Positions 24,933-32,517 of a stretch of 46,247 nucleotides of DNA are shown in pieces. Source of the DNA: Microcaldota archaeon (GTDB taxonomy: Archaea; Micrarchaeota; Micrarchaeia; Micrarchaeales; CABMGC01); contig JAJZNA010000028.1 in assembly GCA_021848065.1 (NCBI GenBank), forward strand, positions 1 through 46,247, read 5' to 3'. How positions within the stretch are numbered: position 1 is the stretch's first letter; every line of letters starts with the position of its first letter. The notes beneath the pieces are model-generated. The model was not told the origin of the DNA. It saw only the letters and a program-made list of their open reading frames with translations, and made no database searches. Made by a program: the position numbers and the translations under genes.

Positions 24933-25262
24933 TTACCCGAAGATCATGCCAAGCCCGCTCTCGCTCTCCGATCTCTCCTTCTCTATCTCCGATATTATCT
25001 TCTGCTCCGTGTCAGGATCTGCGCGGGCCACGCTTGGAACGTCTTTCTTTAGTTTTGCGTCCGCTCTTTCTAGGAATTCGTCCACTGCGCTTATCATCAG
25101 GTAGTACTTGTCCCTGTCCAAGCCCAGGCTTATGCCATCCTTGAACCAGTAATCCTGCCTTGCAAATATTATATTCGATTCAGGGTCCAACTTGAGCTTT
25201 GCCAGCTGTTCCTGCGAAAGGCTCTTGTCAAGATAAGGATCATAATCCAGGAGCTTCTTCAT
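24933..25262 (-). CDS. Hypothetical protein (109 aa) in the S8e-ArgF-PyrH set
   Basis: I do not recognise this 109-residue acidic protein. It is predicted mostly helical, starts MKKLLDYDPYLDKSLSQEQL, has a central DYWFKDGISLGLDRDKYYLM segment and ends in a charged tail rich in Ser and Glu closing with GLGMIFG. No membrane segment, cysteine or catalytic motif is seen. It lies 53 bp after the S8e gene and 4 bp before ArgF on the same strand, so it is probably cotranscribed. Its codon use matches the neighbours, which supports it being real. Confidence 0.65.
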   Translation of the reverse strand: MKKLLDYDPYLDKSLSQEQLAKLKLDPESNIIFARQDYWFKDGISLGLDRDKYYLMISAVDEFLERADAKLKKDVPSVARADPDTEQKIISEIEKERSESESGLGMIFG

Positions 25263-25315
25263 CGTGGAAGAATCCTTGGAATCACAGACATAGACTCTTG
25301 TTGGTATTTGAACAC

Positions 25316-25708
25316 CTACAGTTTGATCGCGTTTATGAATCCTTCTTTGCCCGGCCTGTTGGTCACCACTGCCTTTCCATCATCGGTGTCTATTACCGTA
25401 CCCTTGGTTATTATGTTAAGACGAGCGAAGTTCCTGTTGTCCTTTGACTCCAGTATTGCCTTTATCTTTACCTTCTTGTAGGATTTCCCGGAAAGGAGGT
25501 TTGCATATCCTGCGTATCGCATCCTGCTGTTTATCTTGCCTCCCCTTGATCTTGATTTCTTTGACTTGTTCTCATCAGCCAGCCTTGTGGCAGAGAAGTA
25601 TCCGCCCATCTCGTGCCTCCTCTTGTCCCTATTCTTAAGCCTTACTTTTCCATTGCCCTTTAGCCTTCTTCCTGATTTTCCATGAAATTGCGATCCGAAC
25701 TGACTCAT
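25316..25708 (-). CDS. rps8e: Small subunit ribosomal protein S8e
   Basis: A 130-residue S8e, an archaeal/eukaryotic small-subunit protein. MSQFGSQFHGKSGRRLKGNG and a Lys/Arg-rich stretch with RRHEMGGYFSATRL begin it, then KVKIKAILESKDNRNFARLN and ITKGTVIDTDDGKAVVTNRP follow, the family core. The ATG at 25708 follows GGTAAAT; a GTG nine bases earlier overlaps that site and is less likely. It heads the minus-strand run to PyrH. Confidence 0.94.
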   Translation of the reverse strand: MSQFGSQFHGKSGRRLKGNGKVRLKNRDKRRHEMGGYFSATRLADENKSKKSRSRGGKINSRMRYAGYANLLSGKSYKKVKIKAILESKDNRNFARLNIITKGTVIDTDDGKAVVTNRPGKEGFINAIKL

Positions 25709-25845
25709 ATTTACCACTAAGTGTATTGAAACTCGATATTATTTGTGTATCCAAAGGATTTTAAAGTTATGTGAAGGCAAGCAGATGCCCCAAGATGCAC
25801 TAGCAATTGGAATTTATGCACGGCAAGTGATGGTGCAGCGGGTTA

Positions 25846-25864
25846 GCCGACATTCGGCCTTTTT
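25846..25864 (+). terminator. Small hairpin followed by T run
   Basis: GCCGA, three bases, TCGGC (25846-25858) followed by CTTTTT. A TATA-like TTTTAAAG at 25757-25764 lies about 90 bp before it on the same strand with no ORF between, so the element could end a short noncoding transcript. It could also be chance. Confidence 0.3.
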
Positions 25865-25911
25865 GCGCCATAACATAACTTTTATAGATGTGATACTGCG
25901 ATATTGCTGCT

Positions 25912-26361
25912 ATGGATGGATGCACTTTGGAGAAGATAGGCCTTAGCCCGTATGCAGCCATAGTAGAATCAGACATCCCCATAGGCAAGGTGGTGGAGGC
26001 AGCCAAGGAGCTATCTCACGGCTGCGAAGCAATTGTGGCCCTGCGGCCTTCAGAGGGGATAGAGGCACGCCTTGTGCCCGCATACCTAAATGCATGCATA
26101 AGATGCTCTGAAAGCGCAATGCATTCAGGTTCCCTGTCCATAGAAATGCTTCTTTTCATTGCCGCAGACATGAATATAGGCAGTGCGATAAAGAAGGCTG
26201 CCGCTGACGCAAGCCGTTTCATTATACTTGCAAGCAGCAAGTCCCTTGCGGAGAGGCTCATTGAGACGTGCAAGCTCAGGAAAGAGAAGGACATTGCACT
26301 TAGCCTGGACGTAGGCGCAGCGGGAGACATCGCAGTCACCGCGATCAAAGATGATAAATAG
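25912..26361 (+). CDS. Divergent Cgi121-like KEOPS subunit (probable)
   Basis: A 149-residue protein resembling Cgi121, the KEOPS subunit that recruits tRNA for t6A37 modification. The match is mainly in the region LVPAYLNACIRCSESAMHSG, then SIEMLLFIAADMNIGSAIKK, which mirrors the family pattern of a helix, a short S-x-x-(I/M)-E-x-L strand/helix and an I-x-x-A-I-K-K segment. The N-terminus is poorly conserved. A TATA element (TTTATAG, 25881-25887) about 28 bp before the ATG predicts a leaderless message. It converges on the PiT permease gene and overlaps its end by 17 bp. Assignment is by pattern only. Confidence 0.5.
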   Translation: MDGCTLEKIGLSPYAAIVESDIPIGKVVEAAKELSHGCEAIVALRPSEGIEARLVPAYLNACIRCSESAMHSGSLSIEMLLFIAADMNIGSAIKKAAADASRFIILASSKSLAERLIETCKLRKEKDIALSLDVGAAGDIAVTAIKDDK

Positions 26362-27286
26362 CGAAAGTTAGCGCGTAGCCTAGAAGCATGCTTATCATTG
26401 CAGTGACTATCCAGGCGTATAGTATGGTCAGCATGGGGCGCATCAGGAGCAGGCGGGTCCTATAACTGAATCCTGCACCGTACATGCTGGACGTGAACGT
26501 CTGCGCGTTTGAAGTCGGTATGCTCAGCGCAGTCCCCAGCTGCACCATGGCCGTGGATACGGTTTGGCATACAAGAGCGTTGAGGTATCTCAGCGACATT
26601 ATCTCCGCGCCCATCCTGCCAAGCTCGCCCTTGCTAAGAAGCACGCTGCCAGAGACCACTGCGGCTAGAGCTATGACGATGCCGTAGAAAGGATCTATGA
26701 AGCTGGATGCGGATGCGTACACGAAGCCTATGGTATTTGCACCCAGTGAGAAAGCGGCAAGGAAGGATACTGCTATTAGAGTTATCCGCATGGCAGATGC
26801 GGTCTTCCATATGTTCAGCTTTGGAACCACCCTATTGGCAGATTTCATCAGTGCTGCAGCAAGAAGGCCCGATGCTGCCGCAGAGATTATCCAGAAGAAG
26901 ATCACCATGAGGATGAATGGGAGGTTTATTCCGCTCCCGTATCCCAGGTCTATACCTATTATGGACATGGTAAACGTTATGGACAGGGATTCGGGCACTC
27001 GAAGAGTGTGTGCTATTAGGAAGACAGCTATTGCAACGGATAATGCCGCGGCGACCAAGTATCCTGATTGGAATGGCATGAGCTCAAGCAGTCCAGTCTT
27101 CAACAAACCCCCTTCAATAAGAAAGCCCGAGGCATAACCCAGAACGGCTATCATTATCCCAGTGCGCCTGGACACTATCCTTCCAGATATTATTGGACCG
27201 GAGCATGCGGGCAGGTTGTTTCCAGACACCAGGGCCACTAAAAGGAATAACAGGAAGTATAGGAGAATGGCGAGCAAGGCTACCAC
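26345..27286 (-). CDS. PiT-family inorganic phosphate permease
   Basis: A 313-residue membrane protein with about nine to ten hydrophobic segments. The PiT signature GNNLPACSGPIISGRIVSRR near residues 22-41 corresponds to the family's G(A/N)N(D) loop, and a second repeat appears as TLGANTIGF-like and PTSNAQTFTSS. It imports phosphate, probably with a cation. The gene starts with GTG 27286, overlapping the stop of the DUF47 partner, a common PiT arrangement. Confidence 0.85.
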   Translation of the reverse strand: MVALLAILLYFLLFLLVALVSGNNLPACSGPIISGRIVSRRTGIMIAVLGYASGFLIEGGLLKTGLLELMPFQSGYLVAAALSVAIAVFLIAHTLRVPESLSITFTMSIIGIDLGYGSGINLPFILMVIFFWIISAAASGLLAAALMKSANRVVPKLNIWKTASAMRITLIAVSFLAAFSLGANTIGFVYASASSFIDPFYGIVIALAAVVSGSVLLSKGELGRMGAEIMSLRYLNALVCQTVSTAMVQLGTALSIPTSNAQTFTSSMYGAGFSYRTRLLLMRPMLTILYAWIVTAMISMLLGYALTFAIYHL

Positions 27287-27924
27287 TAGGTCAGTATTGA
27301 CCTCATTATGCTGAGGATCATATCAGAAGTGTCTTCGCAGCCGTCCATTATGTCGTCCGCAAGATAGGCAACATTCTGTACGTAGTAGAATGACTTGAAA
27401 TCGGTGCTTTTTGACTTGTATGCGTAATCGATCATGGCATCTTTTATCAGGTCTCCCTTCTGCTCCAGGTGTTCTATTTTTTTCCTGATCTCTGCGGCCT
27501 CAGCTATCGTAGTCACCTGGTGCATTTTGTAAAGGAGAGATAGCTCCTCTTCGATGAGGCTGGACAACTCCAGCAGCATGCTGGTTATGTATTTCCGCAC
27601 TCCGCGGCTCTTGGGCCTGTATCTTGCTATTGCCCTGGAGAGATTGAAGATCGTGTCCACAATGCCCTCTTCAAGGTCCATGAAGCGCATGAGGTCGTCT
27701 ATTAAGTTTGGGGCCACGGCACCAGAGGTTATGGCATTGGATGCCTCGAAGACCTCGACATCGGCCTTGCGCTCAACCTCTTTTATTGCAGTGATGTTAT
27801 TCGAGCCTTTTATGACGTCAATGAGCATGCGGTTTGCCTCTGATGCAAGGCTTATGAGAGCCATTCCGCCCTCGAGTATATGCTTCTCATTGCTTCCTCC
27901 AAGAACGTTCCACGGGAATCTCAT
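27286..27924 (-). CDS. DUF47 / PhoU-like partner of the phosphate permease
   Basis: A 212-residue all-helical protein of the DUF47 (TIGR00153) family, distantly related to PhoU and usually encoded beside a PiT permease. Markers are ITAIKEVERKADVEVFEASN, with the E-x-x-A-D metal-binding type motif, and the later IEHLEQKGDLIKDAMIDYAY, then NVAYLADDIMDGCEDTSDMI. It probably controls phosphate uptake. The ATG overlaps the stop of the XPF-type nuclease (ATGA), and its stop overlaps the permease GTG. Confidence 0.88.
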   Translation of the reverse strand: MRFPWNVLGGSNEKHILEGGMALISLASEANRMLIDVIKGSNNITAIKEVERKADVEVFEASNAITSGAVAPNLIDDLMRFMDLEEGIVDTIFNLSRAIARYRPKSRGVRKYITSMLLELSSLIEEELSLLYKMHQVTTIAEAAEIRKKIEHLEQKGDLIKDAMIDYAYKSKSTDFKSFYYVQNVAYLADDIMDGCEDTSDMILSIMRSILT

Positions 27925-28577
27925 TTCATCTGCACCTCAGGTTCGAACTTGGCATTGAGTATGTTGCATATGGCCTGGGCCTTCTTGCGGCCTATCTTGT
28001 CCACCTCCATCAGCTCCTTCGCAGATGCGTTTGCAACGCCCTTGACACTCCCGAAATGGGATATGAGGCGACGGGCAAGGCTGGGGCCTATGCCAGGCAT
28101 AGACCCGAGTATCAGGGTCTGCCATTGGTATGTCGTGTGCGCTTTCTTCTGTCCCATTATGCGCGGTTCCTTGCTGTCTTCAATTTGTTCCCTTTCGGCA
28201 AGCTTGAGCAGTATCGCTGCCGTATCTGAAGGGCATGTGGAGCGCAGCACCTGGACAGTGTAGTCGGTGCACAGCTTTATCATTGTCCCGGTTATCACGT
28301 TCTTGGAGAGTCGGTGTTCACTCTCTGTGCCCTCGAGGATCACTACCGGCTTCTCGAATCCTGACGAGAGCCTTTCCAGCTGATCGAATAGCCGGTTGTC
28401 CATTATGGAATTCTCAAAGTCCTGGACAGTCTTGCGCTCTATGCACATACGGTCAGATACGATGTAATCGCCTACAGGGAGCTGGGTGAAGTCAAGGCTT
28501 GCACCTGAGCCCTGGAGCGCATCTATGAGATCTCCATTGCGCTCGCGATTGTCAATTATTATCTTGACCTGCTCCAT
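27921..28577 (-). CDS. XPF/ERCC4-type nuclease with HhH domain (nuclease half of Hef)
   Basis: A 218-residue structure-specific nuclease that cuts branched DNA. The ERCC4 catalytic pattern GDYIVSDRMCIERKTVQD gives G36-D37 and E47-R48-K49. A tandem helix-hairpin-helix DNA-binding domain (about 155-210) contains MPGIGPSLARRLISHFGS and VDKIGRKKAQAICNI. It lacks a helicase domain; the matching helicase stands alone at 5751-7301. The ATG at 28577 lies 27 bp from a TATA element (28601-28608), indicating a leaderless message starting MEQVKIIIDNRE. The stop overlaps the DUF47 gene. Confidence 0.9.
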   Translation of the reverse strand: MEQVKIIIDNRERNGDLIDALQGSGASLDFTQLPVGDYIVSDRMCIERKTVQDFENSIMDNRLFDQLERLSSGFEKPVVILEGTESEHRLSKNVITGTMIKLCTDYTVQVLRSTCPSDTAAILLKLAEREQIEDSKEPRIMGQKKAHTTYQWQTLILGSMPGIGPSLARRLISHFGSVKGVANASAKELMEVDKIGRKKAQAICNILNAKFEPEVQMK

Positions 28578-28663
28578 GAGTATACATGCTCTCCTCATCT
28601 TTAAAATGGTTGCCAATCTGCCTGTAATTTAAATAGTTTGTCTGGGAAATATCGGTGGTTAGA

Positions 28664-29434
28664 ATGGCCAGAAAACTCAGCACTAGGAAGAGACCGGAGA
28701 GAAGCGAGCATATGCTAAAGGAGCAGCTTAAGATAGAAGAGGGGATATTCGACAGGAGGACGATGATGTCCCTCTGGAAGATGTTCAACCATAACATAAT
28801 AACCAAGATGGACTACCTCATCTCCACAGGCAAGGAAGCTGACGTATACCTTGCGGACGGAGGAAGCCAAATAAACTTCGATTTCGTGGCCCTTAAGATA
28901 TTCAGGATAGAGACCTCTGATTTCGGCAAGAGGATAGATTACATAAGGGGCGATCCCAGGTTCGAGAAGGTGAAGAAGGATACGCTAAGCATAGTCACCA
29001 CGTGGTGCAAGAAGGAATACGGCAACCTTAAGGTCGCAGAACTTGCCGAGATCCATGCCCCAAGGCCGTATTATTGCAACGGCAATGTACTTGCAATGGA
29101 GTTCCTGGGCGACTCCAACGGCGCACCGGCGAAAAGGCTCAAGGATGTTGTGGTGGACAACCCCAAAGAGGTGCTCGATACCATACTTGAGGACCTGCGA
29201 AAGCTCTATGAGCTGGAGCTGGTGCACGCGGATATCAGCGAATACAACATACTCATGTGGAACGGCCTGCCATACCTGATAGATTTCGGACAGGCAGTGG
29301 TGACCAAGCATCCACGCGCCATGGATTTTCTTGAGAGGGATGCTGCAAACATACTGGAGTACTTCTCAAGGAAGTACGGAGTTGTAATGGAGCACGAGGA
29401 GGCCATGCACAGGATCATGCAGAAGAAAGACTAG
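28664..29434 (+). CDS. rio1: Rio1-type atypical serine kinase/ATPase
   Basis: A 256-residue RIO kinase, which acts in maturation of the small ribosomal subunit. STGKEADVY at 54-62 is the Rio1-specific phosphate loop, VALKIF holds the ATP-binding Lys, LVHADISEYNIL gives catalytic Asp190 and Asn195, and LIDFGQAV gives metal-binding Asp207. The start is ATG 28664; GGTGG precedes it, so the GTG at 28655 is less likely. It converges on the aIF1A gene, keeping ribosome-related genes together. Confidence 0.93.
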   Translation: MARKLSTRKRPERSEHMLKEQLKIEEGIFDRRTMMSLWKMFNHNIITKMDYLISTGKEADVYLADGGSQINFDFVALKIFRIETSDFGKRIDYIRGDPRFEKVKKDTLSIVTTWCKKEYGNLKVAELAEIHAPRPYYCNGNVLAMEFLGDSNGAPAKRLKDVVVDNPKEVLDTILEDLRKLYELELVHADISEYNILMWNGLPYLIDFGQAVVTKHPRAMDFLERDAANILEYFSRKYGVVMEHEEAMHRIMQKKD

Positions 29435-29491
29435 GTCTTTCATGCAGTGAAAAACTGCGTAAGATGCCTACAGGTGCATCCAATTCGCACA

Positions 29492-29806
29492 TCACACCTG
29501 TGGCACAACGAAGCCCTTCTGCTTGAGCATATCCTTGTCCATGAGGCTATACCTGTAGGTAATATCCCCTTTCTCATCCCCTTGCACAACCCATGGCTTT
29601 ACCAAGACAATGTCATTCTCTTTTACCCAGAACCTTCTCTTCAGCCTTCCAGGAATTGCACATATCCTTTCCCTGTTGTCAGAGCATAGCACACTGAATT
29701 TTGATGCCCCGAGGGCCTTTACTACTACGCCTATGAGCTCGCCTGTCCTAGGTATAAGAAGCTTGTGTTCCGTTACCGGCTGACCTGGTTTTTTGTAGAA
29801 TGACAT
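29492..29806 (-). CDS. eif1A: Translation initiation factor aIF1A
   Basis: A 104-residue aIF1A with an OB fold, which binds the A site and aids initiation on the small subunit. GELIGVVVKALGASKFSVLC and the conserved CAIPGRLKRRFWVKENDIVL identify it. GTGA precedes the ATG. It lies 11 bp after aIF2-beta on the same strand, so both initiation factors are probably cotranscribed. Confidence 0.95.
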   Translation of the reverse strand: MSFYKKPGQPVTEHKLLIPRTGELIGVVVKALGASKFSVLCSDNRERICAIPGRLKRRFWVKENDIVLVKPWVVQGDEKGDITYRYSLMDKDMLKQKGFVVPQV

Positions 29807-29817
29807 ATTTTCACGCG

Positions 29818-30225
29818 TCAGGAGTTCTTAACAGTATACTTGGCACCGCAGGCTTCGCACACTATTGTTGTGTAGCCCCTGTCAACTACCTGCACATGGG
29901 TGTCAGGTTTGTGGCACTCCTTGCATATGATGTAAAGCTCGAAGTATCGGTGTATCTTCTCGTTAAGCGTGCTGGCAGGCACCTTGGTCAGTATTGTGAG
30001 GGTGTTCCCTTCTACAGTGACTGGAGCTGCAAGCTCCTTGGTCAGGTACTTTGCGATCTCGTCCTTGCCGCGCCTTGCAGTGTCAGCTATCTGTGATATG
30101 TTCCTAAGAAGCGTCTTATTGCCCTGTATGAGGGAATCTGCCTGAGGTATCTTGAAGTCTACTTTCTCTTCTGCAAGGTTTGGTAGTTGTTCAAATGCCC
30201 TGTCAAGAAGCTGTTCATAATCCAT
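29818..30225 (-). CDS. eif2B: Translation initiation factor aIF2 beta subunit
   Basis: A 135-residue beta subunit of aIF2, the factor bringing initiator tRNA to the ribosome. An N-terminal helix, a central alpha-beta domain (VTVEGNTLTILTKVPASTLN) and a C-terminal zinc ribbon (CKEC and CEAC) are in the normal order. The ATG at 30225 (MDYEQLLDRAFEQLP) lies 27 bp from a TATA box (30249-30256), so a leaderless start there is preferred over the ATG at 30246, which lies too close to the box. Confidence 0.95.
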   Translation of the reverse strand: MDYEQLLDRAFEQLPNLAEEKVDFKIPQADSLIQGNKTLLRNISQIADTARRGKDEIAKYLTKELAAPVTVEGNTLTILTKVPASTLNEKIHRYFELYIICKECHKPDTHVQVVDRGYTTIVCEACGAKYTVKNS

Positions 30226-30321
30226 GCTATCAATAGTATGAACCATAGTATATAAACCTTCACCCGTGCGTGGCGCCGGAGTTACAGGTGCACAGTGACG
30301 GCACAGCGCCCTAGGGCGGCA

Positions 30322-30882
30322 TTACTTTCCTCCATTGGAAAAGAGCGCCTCGAATGCCTTACGCTTCTTTTCCACGTAGCGTATTTCAGTCAGGTAGTGC
30401 TTGATTTCAGGGCTGGTACGCATCCTTGCGATGTTTTCCATGAGCCTGCCTGGAGTCGTATACCTTACAGCTATCTTCTCGCCAGGATCAAGCTTCTGCT
30501 CGGCAACTTTCCTGCACCCTACCGCGGCAAAAAGGTAGACATCGAATAGGACCTTTCCGGAATTGCTGAACTTTCCCAGGAGTTTCCATTTCCTTGCATT
30601 CATGCCAGACTCCTCAAGCAGCTCCCTCTTTGCTGCAGCAAGGGGCGGCTCGCCGTCCTCCATCACTCCGCCAATGAGGCCGAGTGTAGGATCCATGGCA
30701 GGCTGTTCCTCAAAAGCTATGGCAATTTTCTGGTCAACTTCTGGAAGGATCTGCACAATTGATGGGCGCGTAGCTACCTCGAATGTTGCATAGCTGCCGT
30801 CGTACAGCCTCTGCTTCCACTGATATACCCTGAATATCTCCCCGTCGAACACTAACTTTCCTTTAGGGCTTCTTGCTTGCAT
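30322..30882 (-). CDS. Nudix hydrolase, ADP-ribose pyrophosphatase-like
   Basis: A 186-residue hydrolase with a complete Nudix box at residues 71-94: GGVMEDGE, then AAAKRELLEESG with the REXXEE acidic metal site. The N-terminal domain (VYQWKQRLYDGSYATFEVA) resembles ADP-ribose pyrophosphatases, which split nucleoside diphosphate derivatives. A TATA-like TTTAAAT about 30 bp before the ATG suggests a leaderless message. Substrate is inferred from family only. Confidence 0.88.
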   Translation of the reverse strand: MQARSPKGKLVFDGEIFRVYQWKQRLYDGSYATFEVATRPSIVQILPEVDQKIAIAFEEQPAMDPTLGLIGGVMEDGEPPLAAAKRELLEESGMNARKWKLLGKFSNSGKVLFDVYLFAAVGCRKVAEQKLDPGEKIAVRYTTPGRLMENIARMRTSPEIKHYLTEIRYVEKKRKAFEALFSNGGK

Positions 30883-30979
30883 ATTATCAATATTATTTGG
30901 GCGAGGTCATTTAAATCGGTTTTGGGACCGATGCACTTAATCCCATTTATTAAGGTTTTGCAGCAGATTATAATTGCAG

Positions 30980-31230
30980 CAGATAGGCGGGAAGCTAGGG
31001 GTTTCCCATCCGCAAATCCCCTTCAGGCGGGCCAATGCTAGTTGCGTATGACATAGATGTGCAGGACACAGGCTGAAGCGCTGATATTCTGCCTTTGGTG
31101 GTAGTTCGTTATATGAAACGGGCCAGGCCGGAAGGAGCAACCCTAAGTATATGGGGCACGTGTGCATTCACGCGCTCGTACACAGGGCTATGCTCTAAAG
31201 ATACAGGATTGAGTGGATGCCTGCCAATCT
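30980..31230 (+). ncRNA. Signal recognition particle (7S) RNA
   Basis: No protein gene fits here, but positions 31120-31143 carry the invariant SRP helix 8 signature: GGG, CAGG, CC, GGAA tetraloop, GG, AGCA, then CCC. Below it TTATAT (about 31109-31114) pairs with ATATGG. A helix 6-like hairpin (GCAGGA with TTCTGC around a TGAA loop) precedes it, an Alu-type AGGGG/CCCCT helix lies near 30997-31022, and the ends can pair (GGCGGG 30986-30991 with CCTGCC 31220-31225). A TATA-like TTTATTAA at 30946-30953 predicts a start near 30976. Ends are approximate. At about 250 nt it is somewhat short for an archaeal SRP RNA. Confidence 0.85.
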
Positions 31231-31273
31231 TTTATATCTATATCATGCAAAATAGCTTCTGCTGCACTTATGT

Positions 31274-31357
31274 GCCGGGTTCGCCTAGAGGTATGGCGGC
31301 AGGTTGCTAACCTGTTTAGTCGTAAGACTTGCACGAGTTCGATTCTCGTACCCGGCG
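31274..31357 (+). tRNA. tRNA-Ser (GCT)
   Basis: An 84-nt type II tRNA: acceptor GCCGGGT/ACCCGGC, anticodon stem GCAGG/CCTGT with loop TTGCTAA (anticodon GCT at 31306-31308), a long variable arm (AGTC GTAA GACT) as in serine tRNAs, T stem ACGAG/CTCGT around TTCGATT, discriminator G. No intron, CCA not encoded. It lies about 45 bp after the SRP RNA; a TATA-like TTTATATCTATA at 31231-31242 is placed to drive it. Confidence 0.95.
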
Positions 31358-31421
31358 TACTTTTTAATTTCCCATTTGCAGCAAAGGTGGCAGGAATGGG
31401 ACAGAAGCAAGCAGATGGCTT

Positions 31422-31901
31422 CTACTCTTTTTTCAGGTTTATCTTTACGCGCCTGTCCTCGCCGGTAACATATGCCTCCGAAAGAGTGACCTTGAAGAAG
31501 CGGAATTCTGACGCCCCGAGATATTCTTCGGGCTTATACCTCTTTGTTGGAGGAAGAGTTGAACCAGGGAATACCTTCTGGCAATAAAGATTTATGGCCT
31601 TTACTATCTCATCCTCGCCTACAAATTCGGCCTTGCCCTCCAACTGCAATCCCTCCGTCACACCTATCTTCTGATTGGAATCGAATATGGCTACCGAAAC
31701 TAAAGGATTCTTGGTGATGTTCTCAGAATGAACTGCATCTATTGCGGAAAGGAAGTAAAAGTCATAGTTGTCATCGTAGACATAGAGAACTGGGGCAACC
31801 CAAGGTTTCCCATCCTTTGTGCTTGTGCCTACCACCATGTACATGCATTTTGAAAGGATACTTTGTGCCTTCTCTTCGTACGTTTTGTAAGAGGTTTCCA
31901 T
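31422..31901 (-). CDS. Pyridoxamine 5'-phosphate oxidase-fold (FMN-binding) protein
   Basis: A 159-residue split-barrel protein. The N-terminal segment MYMVVGTSTKDGKPWVAPV followed by YDFYFLSAIDAVHSENI and NPLVSVAIFDS matches the general pattern of the pyridoxamine phosphate oxidase/flavin reductase-like superfamily, where these strands form the FMN site. Members range from vitamin B6 oxidases to F420- or heme-binding proteins, so the reaction is unknown. The ATG at 31901 (METSYKTYEEK) is preferred because a TATA-like run lies 20-25 bp upstream. Confidence 0.8.
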   Translation of the reverse strand: METSYKTYEEKAQSILSKCMYMVVGTSTKDGKPWVAPVLYVYDDNYDFYFLSAIDAVHSENITKNPLVSVAIFDSNQKIGVTEGLQLEGKAEFVGEDEIVKAINLYCQKVFPGSTLPPTKRYKPEEYLGASEFRFFKVTLSEAYVTGEDRRVKINLKKE

Positions 31902-32045
31902 TGCGATACCCAATTAATTTTATATGGGCGTCAGTTAATTTAACCCTTCCGAATCTGTAGTACATTTTATACGCCTTTCCCCAGCATGAACAAATGACGA
32001 AAATGTACGCACGTATTATAAGCAGCAAATGTGCAACCATTTATT

Positions 32046-32492
32046 ATGGAGTTCTTCGCCAGGAAGGCGAGGGAGGAAGTGTCCCCGCTTCTTGAAGAAG
32101 GGGAGCAGATAATGCTCGTTTCTAGGCAAAGCCTGATGAACGATATTGCGCCAGCGTTCATAATAGCCACGGATCATAGGATTCTGATAATAAACAACTC
32201 CTTCTGGGGCCTCTACTTTGGCGCAAACATATTCACGCCTACGGATTTCAATTCCATACCTTACGATAGGATAATGAGCACGGTCCTGGTGAAGGGAAAG
32301 CTATTCTCATCGCTTAACATGAGGCTTCTGGGGGGTTTTGAGGCGGCAATGAATCCGCAGAAAAAGACGGAAGGCGAGGTGGATGGGCTGAAAGGCGCTG
32401 AAGCCATGCGCATTGTGAAATTCGTGGAATCCATGATAAAGAAGAGATACATGGATGGCGATAGGGAAACGGGCATAGGCACGGGGAGATGA
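32046..32492 (+). CDS. Bacterial-PH-domain-like protein
   Basis: A 148-residue protein with a PH-like core: PLLEEGEQIMLVSRQ, then FIIATDHRILIINN and YDRIMSTVLVKGKLFSS. This strand pattern with a T-D-H/N-R-(I/L) step is typical of the bacterial PH (YokE/SHOCT-associated) families; the biological role is unknown. The ATG at 32046 lies about 30 bp from a TATA-like ATTATAAG, so it is preferred over the GTG at 32031. A charged C-terminal tail follows the domain. Confidence 0.65.
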   Translation: MEFFARKAREEVSPLLEEGEQIMLVSRQSLMNDIAPAFIIATDHRILIINNSFWGLYFGANIFTPTDFNSIPYDRIMSTVLVKGKLFSSLNMRLLGGFEAAMNPQKKTEGEVDGLKGAEAMRIVKFVESMIKKRYMDGDRETGIGTGR

Positions 32493-32517
32493 AAGGAATA
32501 ACCGAATACAGGCAATT

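Noticed and set aside
31095..31310. Small plus-strand frame over the SRP RNA region
   Set aside because: Its peptide is Cys/Gly/Arg-rich noise, and the bases are better explained by conserved SRP RNA structure.
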